Part shown: positions 24,497 through 36,778 of the stretch, one piece after another
Layout: each line of letters starts with the position of its first letter
Position numbering within the stretch: position 1 is the first letter of the stretch
Assembly (NCBI GenBank): GCA_905221605.1
Contig: CAJNDS010000768.1
Span: 839,058 to 903,057 of the forward strand
Length of the DNA: 64,000 bases
Origin: Symbiodinium natans
Taxonomy: Eukaryota; Sar; Dinophyceae; Suessiales; Symbiodiniaceae
Reading direction: 5' to 3'
Translations under genes and position numbers: made by a program
Notes under the pieces: generated by a model
Told to the model about the DNA's origin: nothing
The model's database searches: none
The model's input: the letters and a program-made list of their open reading frames with translations, nothing else

Positions 24497-26048
24497 TGTT
24501 GTGTCATTCTCTGAGGCCCTTTGGGGGTGCCCCTTTTTTCCCCCACACCTCCCACGGCTCTCTCCTTTTTTGCCATTCGTGGCCCCGAATCTTCAGTTCG
24601 AGTCGAGCCGCGAATTCACGTTGCCTCGGGCAGGGGCTGCGGGTTCTTCGAGGATTTTTTTTCTGTGGGTTTAGGGCTCAGGGGTTAGGGTTTAGGGTCG
24701 TCTTAAGTTTTTGGATTTGTTGTTTTCAGCCGGCGCTGAGGGCAGGATTTCAAGGGGTCCTTCAGAATGTGAGCCTTGTGAGCCTCGACCCGAGCGGAGC
24801 ACCCTGAATCCAAGAAGAACGAAGAACGACCGAGGCATCTCAAGCCCTCCTGCAGAGCCAGCCAAGGAATAAAGACCCAGGCCATCCCATCAGACCTATT
24901 GAGGCTGTGGCTCTTCAGCTTCTTCAGCTTCGCTGCCCAGCTGGTGGGGTTGTCCTCCGAACCCGAACGAGGCGGAGTCATGGGACCAGACCCGCGCACT
25001 GCACAGCAAAAAGGGCAAGGATGAGCAGGAATCAGGAATGGCTGGGAACCGTGAACTCCAGGACCGGGGCAGAAGCAAACATCATCAACCCCATAGCGTC
25101 CAATGAGACGATGAAGGAGTAAAGACGAAACAACTGACAGTTGCTGCGTCCAGCCGTTCAGCCACCAGCTCCCCCTGGACCCACCTCGGGCTCTGCCCGC
25201 TTTGGCGGCGGTTGCTGTCGCGGCCGGCGCCGGGGAGGCGACCGCCGCGGCGACCGCCGCGGCGACCGCCGCGGGGCCGCAGGGAGGCCGCACCTGCTGG
25301 GGCTTGCAATTAAGCTTTCCAAGGGGCGCGCGATCCGACAAGATGGTTAGTTTAGTCATGCTCACCTGCAAGCTGATTCAATGGTGTGCTGGCTAAGCTG
25401 CTCAGGAAGCTATGCCACTACCTGCATGACACACCGCAACTGCATCCAAGATGCTGTCTCAACAGCATGCCCCGCAGGTCCTGCCCAAACCACAAAATGG
25501 TTTCCAAGCTCTGTTCCGGCCTCACTTTTTTTGGTAAGGTACCGCATGGCATCGTATGACACGTCGCTTGATGGCAAGTCACCGGCTTGGGAGGGGGCTC
25601 AGGGACACCGAGATGGTCCGGAGGCAGTGAGCGAAAAAGTACATTTTCCGTCTCAACGTCACAGCAACGAGCATCCACACGTGTCACCACCGTCCAGTGG
25701 AACTACAGACGCACACCCTGCCGTAGAAGGCTTGACTGGCCTGCTGAACCACAAACCCAACACACTTGCAAAACCCTCTTTAACTGAGTCACCCTAAGCC
25801 CTAAACCCTAAACCCTAAACCCTAAACTCACGCTTCAAGTTGAACTTGAAAACTGCCATCCCAACAGCCTGCAACCCGCGCGGAACCCCCAAGCTTCGGG
25901 TGATTTAGGGGCTCTTTGCTGATGCCGCCAGGACCTCGCCACAAGGGCCCCCATCCAGCCACGGCACCGTGCCTCGTTGACGTGAATCTCACCGGCTCAC
26001 TACTAATTCCTTCAGAACCCCGAAAAAATAGAAAGATCCTCATTCAGG

Positions 26049-26160
26049 GCAATATAGGGATTGCTACTTTCTATTCTCCGAAGTCAGATGGTAATACAGT
26101 GTGCCAAGGCTCATTGGCGATGGGCATTGGGGTTCTTAAGCAAATAGTAGTTCAGTTTCG
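26049..26160. repeat. Dispersed repeat B, copy 1
   Basis: Begins TATAGGGATTGCTACTTTCT and ends GGGGTTCTTAAGCAAATAGT. The same two modules in the same order recur at 27219-27345. Possibly a non-autonomous element. Confidence 0.4.
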
Positions 26161-26229
26161 GGATTAGTGCAGGAAGTATTAGCTTGTCCCCGGAGCTCCA
26201 AGGGCTGGTAGACCCCTAAACTCACCCTG

Positions 26230-26560
26230 CCCCTGGCCCCCTAAACCCCAAACCCCAAACCCCAAACCCTAAACCCTAAACCCTAAACCCTAAACCTAAA
26301 CCCTAAACCCTAAACCCCTCCCTGTCTGTAAGACCGAAACTTAAAACCCTTCGGGCCCGCACCTCCAGAGACCCTCAACCAAGCCGCTACTCCACAAGTG
26401 GCCCCGACCCTTCTCATCCATCCATGAGAACTCCTCTTTAGGGTCTATTTTGGGTTTCGGGTTCAGGGTTCAAATTTTAGGGTCTAATTTTTTTGGGGTT
26501 TCGGGTTCAGGGTTCAAATTTTAGGGTCTGTTTTTTGGGGTTTCGGGTTCAGGGCTCAAA
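26230..26560. repeat. CCCTAAA block and ~50-bp tandem repeat
   Basis: CCCCAAA/CCCTAAA units at 26233-26318. From about 26438 a unit containing TTTCGGGTTCAGGGTTCAAA and then a T-run is repeated three times with a period near 50 bases. Confidence 0.75.
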
Positions 26561-26969
26561 TACTGTTGATGGAGGAAATCTTGCGCCACTTTAAATGGCC
26601 AAGCAAAGTAGAGACCCCACGTCCCCTTTTTACTCCCTGGGCTCCAATGACAAAAATCTTGCACCACCTCGGTGTCATCATCGTCAATATTAACAAGAGG
26701 GGGTGCGGGGTTATGCTCATGTGTCGTGTCACTTGCTATTCATCAGGTGGTGCAAGGTTTCCTCCATCAACCGTAGTGTTGCTCCTTTCACTCTCTCAGG
26801 CCCTCCAGCCTTCTTTCAGCCGGCCGCGCAGCTCGCCACTGACAGCCGCGGCGCGGGGGGCGGCGCCCAGGTTGCGCCTAACTTGTTTGTCTTAGGAGAG
26901 GGGGAGGGCAAGGTACCCCCCCATTACAAACCCTACTAAGGACATCCCAAGTGGGAGCGCATGCCTGTC

Positions 26970-27545
26970 CTAAACCCCAAACCCCAAACCCCTAACCCTA
27001 AACCCTAAACCCTAAACCCCAAAACCCTAAACCCTAAACCCAAGGTCTTCGAGGGAGGTTGCGGGCTGGGCAAAGCCGCCGGCCACCTTGCGAGACCCCG
27101 CCCAGTGGTAGGGCTCAGAAACCCCAACAATCCTTGATGAAGCCCTCGAGTTCCGACTATTTTCTTAAGACCCCCTCAAAAACTAAGCTGAAAACATGAT
27201 TCTTCCTTACAAGGATAAGATAGGGATTGCCTTCTTTCTTTTGGGGCGGCTCTTCATAAGGAAATAGTAGTAAGACAACAACATAAACTTATCATCGTAT
27301 AGTAGTATAGGAACATTTGGGTTCTTAAGGAAATCGTAGCCTCGCAACAAACGCCACGAGCTTTCCCAGGCACCAGAGCTCGGGTCGGCAAAGGCCGTCA
27401 GGTCGAGCTGCCTTCCTGCAAAGTAGCAGGAAAGGTTTAGGGTTTAAGGTTTAGGGTTTAGGGTGCCTAGGGTTTAGGGTTTAGGGTTTAGGGTTTAGGG
27501 TTTAGGGTTTAGGGTTTAAGGTTTAAGGTTTAAGGTTTAGGGCTT
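26970..27545. repeat. CCCTAAA and TTTAGGG blocks enclosing dispersed repeat B
   Basis: CCCTAAA-type units at 26970-27041 and TTTAGGG/TTTAAGG units at 27433-27545. Dispersed repeat B copy 2 (27219-27345) lies between the two blocks, which point in opposite directions. Confidence 0.8.
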
Positions 27546-29820
27546 CGGCTCTCACACTCGCACAAGGCAAGGACTCCGTTCGAAGGTCTGTCAATGCCGA
27601 GGGCTTAGGGAATCCGCCGCTCGGCTTTCTTGGGATGCAGGGCTTCGGCAATGCATTCTCTGGCTTACGGCTCAAAATCATGAGCCCACCCCTTTTTTGT
27701 CATATATACTACATGTTATTCATCTGACACCTACACAGAGATGGAGAGAGAGAGAGAGAGGGCGTCATATTACAAGACCCCCATCCCACCTTGCGGCTTC
27801 CACCTGGACGAACTCCAGGAGCGCGACGCCGGCAGACTTGCCAGTGCCCGGGGAGTCCAGGATCCTGCGCAGTATGCTTATGACTTTTTATTACTAATCT
27901 TATTCTGCTTCTTATTCTTCTTCGTACGAGCATGATGACATTATGATTATGATAAATATGTTACTATGAGCATTGTGACATTGTGATTCATATTAATATT
28001 GTGATTCTGATTATTCTTATTACTGATATACATATATATAGGTACATACTCTTTTTTTGCAGTTCAGCTTCGCTTTTTGTTTCGGCACCTTTTTTCATGC
28101 CCCCCGCCCGCCCCCCCCCCCCCCACCCCCTCTGCACCTGAGTCGCCGAACCTGGCCAAAGTGCTCGCCATACCTCTGCAGCTTTAAAGCGTGAGGCTCT
28201 GGGGGACTTCTGCGACCCTTTTGTGGTTTTTGCGCGTGGGAAACCTCATGGGAAAAGGGTGCGAACATGCAAGACCACTGCTCACAAGGCGGCACGTGCG
28301 CATGGTCTTTTGTGCGACTTCGTGTGTCGCTTTGGATGTTTCAGGGGCTGGGGGGGAGAGGGGCGTCTGGGCCTAGGTCGAGGGGTACTTGTAAGCTGGA
28401 AGAACCGCATCGCAGGGGGATGTTGACGGAAACACAACTTTCTGCTCCCTTTGGTGCCTGCGCAGCTCCGTGTCAGTCAGCCACCTGGGCTTTGGCAACT
28501 TCGCTCGGACACAAGTATCCGTAAGGAGCGCTCAGGGGCACGGCCTCTTCAAGAAAACGGCGGTGCCTTTGCTGGGGTAGGTTTGAGGGCCCCACAAAAA
28601 TAATACAATTTTTTGTCCCTATATATAGGAGTATATTGAGGTTAAGGTCTTTTTTAAAACTATGTTCAAACCGACCCCTGTTTTGGGGTACCCACTAAAT
28701 AGAGTAGGGTGGCTTACGTACCTTTCGCATACGAAAGCTGGTGCAGGTGAGGCCACCATGGGAGGCCTCCGACCAGGAGCGAGCTGCTCTCGCCAGGTTG
28801 CGCCTGATTGCGAAACCCAGAACCACCCAACAGAGTTTAGGGCATACCTGGGGACCTCTCCAAGAAATCAAGTACCCTCACTAACGGGATACATACCGTC
28901 CTATACTTAGGTCGTTGAGTAGATCTACCTATGTAGGTGGAGTCAGGGAGTAAGCAGAGCCCTCTGGATCATGCGACTCATAATACGTATAGAAAGCCAG
29001 CTTCCACAGAGTCAAGTTCAAGACGTCGAGTACGGCTTCGGCTGAATCCCGGATAAGCCCTCGCAGCTGAGGCTCCAGTGGCGGCAACGGCGGCGGTGGC
29101 CCAATAAACAGCAGAATCTCCTTCTTCTTGATCCTGCTTTGGCCACACCAACATGCCGACCGCACCTTTCATCATTGGCATCATTGGCCGCCACTCTGCA
29201 ACCCTAACTCTAAACCTAAACCCAAACCGACTCTCCCCCCTGACCCTCGAAACCCCAGCCCAGGCAGCCTGGGGCCCTTCGACTCCACGCCGGAGCCCGG
29301 CGCAGCATCGCCCGTTCCTCAGCGCAACTTGCGCCAGGCTTTGGGTCTGAGGGGCGACGAGCCAGTATGTACGGAGAACCGTCTTCGACCGTCTCACGTG
29401 CTCAGCAGACGAACGCATGCCACAACATTGGCCTTTGGTTTGCTTGCTTATGTTATGTTGTTTTATGTTGTGTTATATGTTATGCTGTGCTGTGCTGTGC
29501 TGTGCTGTGCTATGCTATGTTATGTTATTGTTATGTTTGATTATGTATCCTGTAAAACGCCCGAACTGTCAGGATTAACTTCAGACGCAGACTCCGGAGC
29601 AACGCCGGAAGTGGGATGCGCGGTGCCTGTCTCAGAGGCACGCACCTTTGGAGCGGCAAGTGTAGGAGTCCATGACTACTATGACGAGGTTAAAGTGAAA
29701 AAATGGGTATCGGTCGAAGTTGCCGAAAGTTTCACCAAGGCTGCGACAGGAACAAAGCTACAAAGTGGCCAAAGTAGCCGAACGGCAGTTGGAGAAAAAC
29801 AACAGACAGAGATGCTGACT

Positions 29821-29944
29821 TAGGGGTTCATGGGTAGTCATATGTACAGTAGGGTGATCTGTATGGTAATTATAACATAAACCCCATTTAAATTTGGGAT
29901 ACTTACAGCCCTACTCCATATAGCTACTCATGAACCTCCAAGTA
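29821..29944. mobile_element. MITE-like inverted-repeat element, family A, best-preserved copy
   Basis: The left arm (GGGGTTCATGGGTAGTCATA) is nearly the reverse complement of the right arm (TAGCTACTCATGAACCTCCA). The inverted repeat extends about 35 bases. AT-rich centre, non-coding, 124 bp. Confidence 0.7.
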
Positions 29945-30321
29945 CGGCTTAAGCTGAAGGACGAACCGTGATTGGCTTGGCAAGAAACACTCGTGTAAGT
30001 CCCTACAGCCCAGAAAGCCCAGAAATCCTAAACTCCTAAGCACTCCCCTGGCGGACCTCTCCCAGGTGAATCTCACCTTCCTGCCAGAAACTCTCGCTTA
30101 CTTTCTTTTGGCGTCATCTAGAATCTAGAATGCTGCACGCTCCTGTGCGTGGGCTTGTTTTTCAACCTCTTCTCATCAGGAAACTGTGCGGACATGAAGA
30201 CGTCTGTCTGAAACAGCGACTTTTCAGACCCTGCAACGGAGTCCTCGCTGCCCTCGGTCCCCATCCGAGATCACGCCCCCCATCCTCGAAGTCGTGAAAC
30301 GGGGGGGGGGTGGGCGGGAAT

Positions 30322-31155
30322 TCAAGAACACTTCCTTAAATGCAAAGCCGGCGCCTCCATGGCAATGTCTGCGGCCTCCGAGACAGGCTGCCGGGCGCAG
30401 CCGGCGCTGCGGCTAGCTCGGCTCTCTGCTCGATAGGGCTCGATGGGTTGAGGGGTTGAGGGATTTTGTTGTGTTTTAGCTACGCAGCTACATCGACAAT
30501 CGACTTGAAGCAACGACCTTTTGTCAGCCACTCTCAGCGTGCCTCCTCTTCCTGCAACTCCTTCTGCAACGCTGCGAAAATCCTGTGGCTTCGGCTTCGG
30601 CTCCGGCACTTCCGCAACGGACGCTGCCGTTGCAGCCTCAGGCACCGTGGCGAGCACAGGCGCGGCGGCAGGTGCAGTGGCGGCACAGTGTCTAGCGCGG
30701 CGGGCGCGGGAGCAGCAGCAGTGGCGCAGTGCGCAGTGGCGGCGCAGTGGCGGAAACCTGTGGGGGCCGCTGTGGCGGCCGCTGTAGCGGGCGCCGCAGG
30801 CGCACTGGTCCGTGTTCGCAGCGGGCTGCGGTGGCAGGTCGTCATCTAGCACCTCGACCACCTCCGGCTCTGTCTCCTTCGACTGTGGCACCTGGGCCTC
30901 CTTCGGCCTCCAGTCCTGGGGCCTTCCACACCAGATTTCCGTGCTCGGCGCCCGAAAAGGGCCGCTCTCACCGTCACCGGCAGGGGCACGGTCCTGTCGT
31001 GGGTCGGTTGCCGCGGGCCTTGCAGGTGCTGGAACAGAGGTTGGGAGGCCGGCGATGGCGCCAACTTCGGCTTGGGCAGATCCCCGCAAAGATCCCCGTA
31101 GATTCCACATCATCCATGGCGATGCTGCTGCGAAGCTAGTCACATTGCGTAGCAC
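30322..31155 (-). CDS. Hypothetical low-complexity protein
   Basis: A 277-residue frame rich in Ala, Pro and Arg with an acidic EPEVVEVLDDD motif, a small Cys cluster (CACGARY) and an APAAAPVLATVPEAATAASVAEV segment. There is no recognised domain. The region is GC-rich, and the plus strand also carries long frames, so coding status is doubtful. Its composition resembles linkers of the right-hand retroelement more than the surrounding non-coding DNA, so a decayed retroelement fragment is possible. Confidence 0.2.
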   Translation of the reverse strand: MLRNVTSFAAASPWMMWNLRGSLRGSAQAEVGAIAGLPTSVPAPARPAATDPRQDRAPAGDGESGPFRAPSTEIWCGRPQDWRPKEAQVPQSKETEPEVVEVLDDDLPPQPAANTDQCACGARYSGRHSGPHRFPPLRRHCALRHCCCSRARRARHCAATAPAAAPVLATVPEAATAASVAEVPEPKPKPQDFRSVAEGVAGRGGTLRVADKRSLLQVDCRCSCVAKTQQNPSTPQPIEPYRAESRASRSAGCARQPVSEAADIAMEAPALHLRKCS

Positions 31156-32194
31156 TCATACTTCTTCTGGCAGTCTCAGGGTTTGCCGAACGACTGTCCA
31201 ACATGATTCAGGGGTTCTCCCTCTTCTGGTGGCATCATTCCCGGTTTTGGTCAGATGAAAGAGCACATGGGTGCCTCGACTGATTTGAAAGGCCCGCGGC
31301 AGCATGCAGAAGGGTCGCAGAGCGAGCCGAAACAAGCGGGGGTCGGGGAGGTCATGATCAGCAGCCCTTACCAGGAAGCGCAAATAAATGTCACGGGGCG
31401 ACTGCACAAAAAAACCTCACGGCCACACCTGACTCTGCGCACGGGTCGGCTGCCCGGTTGTTGCTCGCCTCACAAATCTTGCACAGCCAAAGCTTCTGCG
31501 TTGAGAATGGCATTGGGGCATCAACTCGAGCCAAGACACCCTTCCCGCAAAGCCGCGACCCCACTTGACGTCATTGGCTTCTTCTGGACCAGCACAACTG
31601 CAGGTTGAGAGATTGCCCGACATCTTGCAACATGCATGGCAAAGCAAGGTCCCTCCCTGTGACTTTTCTGCGCGTCTGGCTTCAGAACTTCTATCTGCGA
31701 GCCGCGCAAGGTGCGACCTGCTACCACTTGCGGTGGCATTACCGCCCCGTTCGAGGCAGTTCGCCATGCAGAACTTCACGCTTGAAACCTCCCCTCACGC
31801 ACGATGTGCTTCATGGACTCACCTGGCAGCTAATTGGTCTTCGCTCAACTGGCCTACTGCCTAGCAGCCTCGCAAACCACACTGCAGGGATGCAAAACGG
31901 GTTTAGGGTTTAGGGCTTAGGGTTCATTTTTGTTTTTTTACTCTTTCCCCCCCCTTTTCCCCGTGAGGCCAGCATGGGACCCCGCCCCATGAGGCCAGCA
32001 TGGGAACCAGTCCTCCTATTGCCACGTTCGTTCCAAAATATGTCGAGTCAGCACACGTACATTCGACATTTCCAGACAAAGTACAGTCAAGTAATCCCTG
32101 GAAAGCCTATGTCTTCCTACTCCGAAAGCATACTCCATGTAGTCGCTGAAAATCTATGTTTTCTTGAACCCACAAAACGCAGGCCTCCACAGGG

Positions 32195-32322
32195 TTGAGG
32201 GTTTAGGGTTTAGGGCTTAGGGTTTTCGGGTTTAGGGTTAGGGCTTAGGTTTAGGGTTAGGTTTAGGGTTTAGGGTTTAGGGTTTAGGGTTAGGGTTTAG
32301 GGTTTAGGGTTTAGGGTTTAGG
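32195..32322 (+). repeat. TTTAGGG/TTAGGG array
   Basis: About seventeen units mixing TTTAGGG and 6-base TTAGGG. One of the few blocks where the shorter unit appears. Confidence 0.85.
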
Positions 32323-32987
32323 CTCCCACTCCCTCGCCTGGTTCTTGTCCCAGATGACGACCTCGGGGCCATCCCCCGGGTTGAGACGACGGTTGTAGCC
32401 CTCCGAATGCACCTGGTCATGAGCAAAATCCTGGCTAAAAGCTAACAATAATGATCATGATAATAATAATAATAATAATACATCATCATCATACTAGTAA
32501 AAAAATAGAAAATATAATAATATTATTCTTCTTATCATATATAATAATACTAATAATAAGATACTAATAATAACAATAATAATCATAGCAATCAATAATG
32601 ATAATATAACAATAATATCGATCAGCATCTTCACCCTTTTGTTCCCTGAGGCGCTTCGGTGCTTTTTGGTTACGGGCGCCTGGTGGCCATAGCGGCCATG
32701 AGACAGGCATTGACGTGGCCTCGAAGCCTCGGCTTGTCGCCCCTAAACCCTAACCCTAAACCCTAAACCCTAAACCCTGAACCCTGAACCCTGAACCCTA
32801 ACGGTGTCAGCTTCTTCATCTTCCCGAGGCAATCAGAATGTTTCGCATAAGCGTGCAGCAAAGCGCACGCCGAACGCAAGAACATCACTGATCCATTTGG
32901 GCAAAGGCCTCAGGCCCAACACAAACCCACAGATCATGATTATTATTTCTATTATCCGCCGAGGCCTCGGCCGAAGGTGTATAGGCA

Positions 32988-33119
32988 GTCGAACAGGCAC
33001 CCCCCTCCAAATCCTCCTTTTTCGGACCCCTTTTTTTGCCTCAAATGGGTACCCCCCCTAGGTTGAGCAGTGTCCGCAAGCGGATGGTTCGCCAGGACCA
33101 GGCAGTTGCAGCCCTTCCC
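32988..33119. repeat. Poly-C-linked direct repeat, copy 1
   Basis: Starts TCGAACAGGCACCCCCCTCC, includes TTTTCGGACCCCTTTTTTTG and ATGGGTACCCCCCC, and ends GGTTCGCCAGGACCAGGCAG. A second copy lies at 33371-33505. Each copy runs into a long C tract a few tens of bases later. Confidence 0.85.
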
Positions 33120-33137
33120 AGCACAGCCCCCCCCCTT

Positions 33138-33552
33138 TTTTGCCCCCCCCCCCCCCCCCCCCCCCCCCTACCCCCCCCCCCCCCCCTACCCCCCCCCCCC
33201 AACCCCCCCCCCCTCCCCCCCGTCCCCAATGGTTTCATAACCCAGGAGTCGCTTTCAAGGTTCCCATCGTTTTACAGGGTTTTGGGCATTCGTGCCACCC
33301 CTTGCTTAATTGAATGGCTGGGGTGCTTGCTCACATAAGGTGTTCGGGCCGGGGTGTAGGTTGTTAGGTTGTCAAACAGGCACCCCCCTCCAAATCCTCC
33401 CAGCGCTTTTCGGACCCCTTTTTTTTTTGCCTGGAGATGGGTACCCCCCCCAGGAAACCGGGGTCCGCAAGGGACGGTTCGCCAGGACCAGAGGCAGTCA
33501 AGCCCTCAAGCCCCTCCCCCCCGCCCCCCCACCCCCCCCACCCCCCCCCCCC

Positions 33553-33589
<37 letters not shown>

Positions 33590-33690
33590 ACACCCCCCCC
33601 CCCACCCCCCCCCCCCCCCCCCCCCCCCCCCCGCCCTCCCGGAAGCAACCCATCCCCCCCTCCCCCCCCCTCCCCCCTCCCCGCACTGCA
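33138..33690. repeat. Poly-C tracts and second poly-C-linked repeat copy
   Basis: C-homopolymer-dominated stretches at about 33138-33220 and 33515-33690, with rare A/T/G interruptions. The copy-2 direct repeat (33371-33505) lies between them. Poly-Pro and poly-Gly ORFs across this stretch are artefacts of the tract. Confidence 0.9.
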
Positions 33691-34149
33691 GTTGGTGAGC
33701 GGGTTTTTTGAGTCTGAGCAAAAACCCTGAACCAAACATCTCAAACCAAAAGCCCGAAGCACTCGTTCCCCCCCCACTCCCCTTACCCCAACGAGGGGCC
33801 TGGCTCAACCCTACGATCAATCCAAGCCCAACCATCTTGAACCCTGCTCCCAAAAAAACCCTAAACCCCAAAGCGTGAACCTTGAGCCCTAAGCCCTCAA
33901 TCCTAAACTAAACCATAAACCATAAACCCGGAACCCTAAACCCTAAACCCTGAACCAAACCCTTATTGCTTGGGGTCCAGCGACTTGGGCGCTGCGGAAT
34001 CACCATGCTCACGCGGATGCGCTGGGCCGGCCGAGGCGGGTCGCGTAGCGTTAAAATTACCAACTGTATATGATTATTGCTATTATTATTGTTATTATTA
34101 CTATGATTATGACGACCAACCTGAAGGATAGATCCAGGGAACTGGGATG

Positions 34150-34294
34150 CGTCTGGATGCAGCGGACGCTGGTGTAGCAGTTCCTTGGTGAGCAATCTTT
34201 CCCGCTGTCGGATGGCAGCTTCAGCAGGGCTCGCTGCAAAGACTAGAAGAAAAAGCCACAGCCCGTGCAAATTAAGTTCCAGAACAGCATCCAT
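34150..34294 (-). CDS. Possible signal-peptide-encoding first exon
   Basis: From the Met at 34294 the frame gives a short polar start, a hydrophobic core (LWLFLLVFAAS) and a plausible signal-peptidase site (PAEA), followed by a basic/polar segment ending near SILQ. At that point a CAG-GT junction could be a 5' splice site. The frame then runs into (AAT)n-like intronic-looking sequence (34065-34120). No following exon was identified. It could be the start of a secreted protein gene or chance. Confidence 0.25.
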
Positions 34295-36070
34295 GGCATG
34301 CTCTTGACGCGCCCCACATCCACCATGGCCTGGCAATGACTCTCTGGGCTTCCTCAGAATTTCACATCCGATGCTGCCCCAGCAGTCACTCAAGAAGTCT
34401 GCTTCCCGCAGCTGAACCGCAACGCCTCGATCATGTAGCCCTGGTGCGACTCGTGGCCGACTGCTTTATGGTAGGTCTCCTCGGGCATTCAATGGATGAC
34501 AGGCATGGCCCATGGTTTGTAAGCCAGAACTGGGCAAATAACAAGAAGAAGCCAATGATAAGACAGTCACAAGCCATGACTAGTAGCGGAAGCATTTTCC
34601 CATTCCATCAGCTCCGGAGCCCAGCCCTTTCTGAACAGGGAATGCGCGAGAGCACGTCATTGCTTGCGATGGCGCAAGCGTAGGGCGGGTTTGGGCCCCC
34701 GGCTTTCTTGGAAGAGGTGCATAGCAGTGCGTGAGGCCCCATCTCTGGTCCCGACATACGCACCCTTGACCACGTGGGTCTACATGAGGTGTCTTCTCTG
34801 CGACCCGGCGGCCGCCGCGGTGTTGCCAAAGTAGATTGCGCCGCCGCACCAGCCTGAAATTTCTCTCTCACCCGAGCCGGAACCCCTGGCAGCTCCTTAC
34901 GACAAGCCAGCACGTAGAATGATGCGAAAGGCTCTTGACCCAAAGATCCCTCCAATTCTGGGCCACTACCATCCACCTGAGCCCCTCTGTGTTGCATCGG
35001 CAGGGCCTGCATGGCCAGAGCGGAAGCCTTCCTGCACAGAGCTCATGGGCTTCAGGGGTTCAGGGTTCATGGGCTCCATGGACCTGAAGCTAGGAAAACG
35101 TGGACGCTCCGGAGCGTTCATGAAGCTTCGGGCCTTCAGAATCTTTGGTCCAATTGACGGCGATGTCAGATGGTAGAGGCGCCAGAGGCGTCCGGTCCTG
35201 CCAAGCATGTCTGGGGCAGCGTCACACGAAGCTTCCCTTCCACAACTGGCCGCGGGAATCTTCACTGAAGAGGCCGAGCTTCTGATTCAAATCCGATGCA
35301 ATCGACTGCATCTCGCTGTCGTTGGCGGCATCAAGAAGCTCCTCACTGCCACCTTACAGGAGGGGTTAGGGAGCATATTACACTGCAACCCTCAAAAAGG
35401 CCGGAACACGGCGTGAGGCGGTGAGGCCCCACAAGCGTCGGCCCTCAAAAAGGCCCCTAAAGACAACCCCCCCCCCCCCCACACAACCCCCACCTTGCGA
35501 GCTTCGCAGCTGCAGGGCATTCACGGCGCACTCACCTGCATTGCTGCTCCAAGCTTCGAAGTGATGGGATGCAGTCTAGATACCGCCCTCTAGGGCGATG
35601 CGACGCAGGCTTCCCACGGCTTCCCGAAGCCATATGAAATCCTGACCCAGACTTGGACATCCTCAAAGCAACCACCCCCTGCGATCCCCTGCGCACCTGA
35701 GTCCAGGGACAACAACCCAAATAGGGGGTGACGATATTAGGGGCACGAGGGGATCCTACCTTTTGGGGGTCTCCCCAACTCCTCCTGCAGTAAGCCGTTG
35801 TGGCCCCGAAAGCGGCAAATCCCTTAAGCTGCCTTGGGCCCCTTGGCACTCGTCATCCTGCAGCAAACCGGTTTCGTCCGCACGAGCCAGGGCGACGAGG
35901 AGGAGGGGAAGCACTTTTCCTGAAAGAGCATCGTCTCAAAAAAACCCTAGCAAAACAAAAAACACTGTAGCAGCGCCACTCAAAGGCTATCAAGTACAAT
36001 GCAAGCAGAACTAACAGAAAGCCGACCGCGAGGTGCTATTTCCTCTCGCGAGGTGCTCTTTCCTGCGGCC

Positions 36071-36166
36071 TACTTGGAGGTGGGTGGTTCTAAGCAGGGC
36101 TAGAAGTAACCCCCAAATCGGAATTATAAGTAGAACCATACCTATCACCACCCATGAACCTCCACT
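36071..36166. mobile_element. MITE-like inverted-repeat element, family A
   Basis: Left end TACTTGGAGGTGGGTGGTTC and right end CCACCCATGAACCTCCA are inverted repeats. The interior ATTATAAGTAGAACCATA matches the core of the 18998 copy. About 96 bp. Confidence 0.65.
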
Positions 36167-36716
36167 GGACCACAGGCAAAGGCCAACTCTTCCGCCGAGC
36201 TTCGCATTGTCGCTGCAGCCCAGGGGCGTTTGCCAAAGCTAAGGCTGCGGTCGATTCAAAAGGCTGCGGCAGCAGAGCACGTGACTACCGGCTGCATGCA
36301 GACGACCCGAAAACTCAAAAATGTTAGGGTTGAGGGTATAGGGTTTCGGGTTTAAGTTTTTTTGTTGCCACCGGCTTAGCTGACTCCTCTGGTACCACTC
36401 CGCAGGGTGCCGCAAAATAGCCCCGATCGTCCCCCTCTTCTCGCAAACTCAACACAACACAAATAGTCGGCACATTCAAGGCGGGGGACTCATCCAGGCT
36501 CGTCTTTGGGGGCGCGGTTTAGGGTTTAGGGTTTGCGGTCACCCTTCTGGCCACCACTCTACATCAGGTGTGCAAGAAAGCCAAATACTCGAGGCGAACC
36601 ATCCAAACTACCAAATGTAGTCAATGTAGTCACTGCTGTACCCCAACATACCGCAAACAACCGCGTTCCCCAAACAGCAGCCCCAAAACCCTGAGCCCTC
36701 TGACCCGAAAGCCTTA

Positions 36717-36778
36717 ACCCTATAAACCCATAAACCCATAAACCCAGAAACCCATAAACCCATAAACCCATAAACCCG
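36717..36778 (-). repeat. ATAAACCC 8-base array
   Basis: Seven or eight units of ATAAACCC (TTTATGGG on the other strand), a homogeneous variant of the telomere-like repeat. Confidence 0.9.

Larger units (their letters stand above)
20789..29820. other. Non-coding region with repeats and AT-rich islands
   Basis: No supported gene. A ~600-base AT-rich island (about 21170-21790) has no coding frame. Telomere-like blocks occur at 22239, 22418-22722, 24023-24496, 25792, 26230-26560, 26970-27041 and 27433-27545. A 24703-25371 minus frame is Ala-rich because of three GCGACCGCCGCG units near 25240-25275. Another AT-rich stretch, after an (AG)n run, spans about 27690-28060. A poly-C run is at 28100-28130. 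A TGCTG/TTATG pentamer-like tract spans about 29440-29540. Scattered 60-100 aa frames on both strands lack domains. Confidence 0.55.

Noticed and set aside
24703-25371. 222-aa minus-strand ORF
   Set aside because: Ala-rich part derives from a 12-base GC repeat; no domain, and the plus strand carries equally long frames.
33036-33871. Proline-rich and glycine-rich ORFs
   Set aside because: They come from the poly-C/poly-G tracts.
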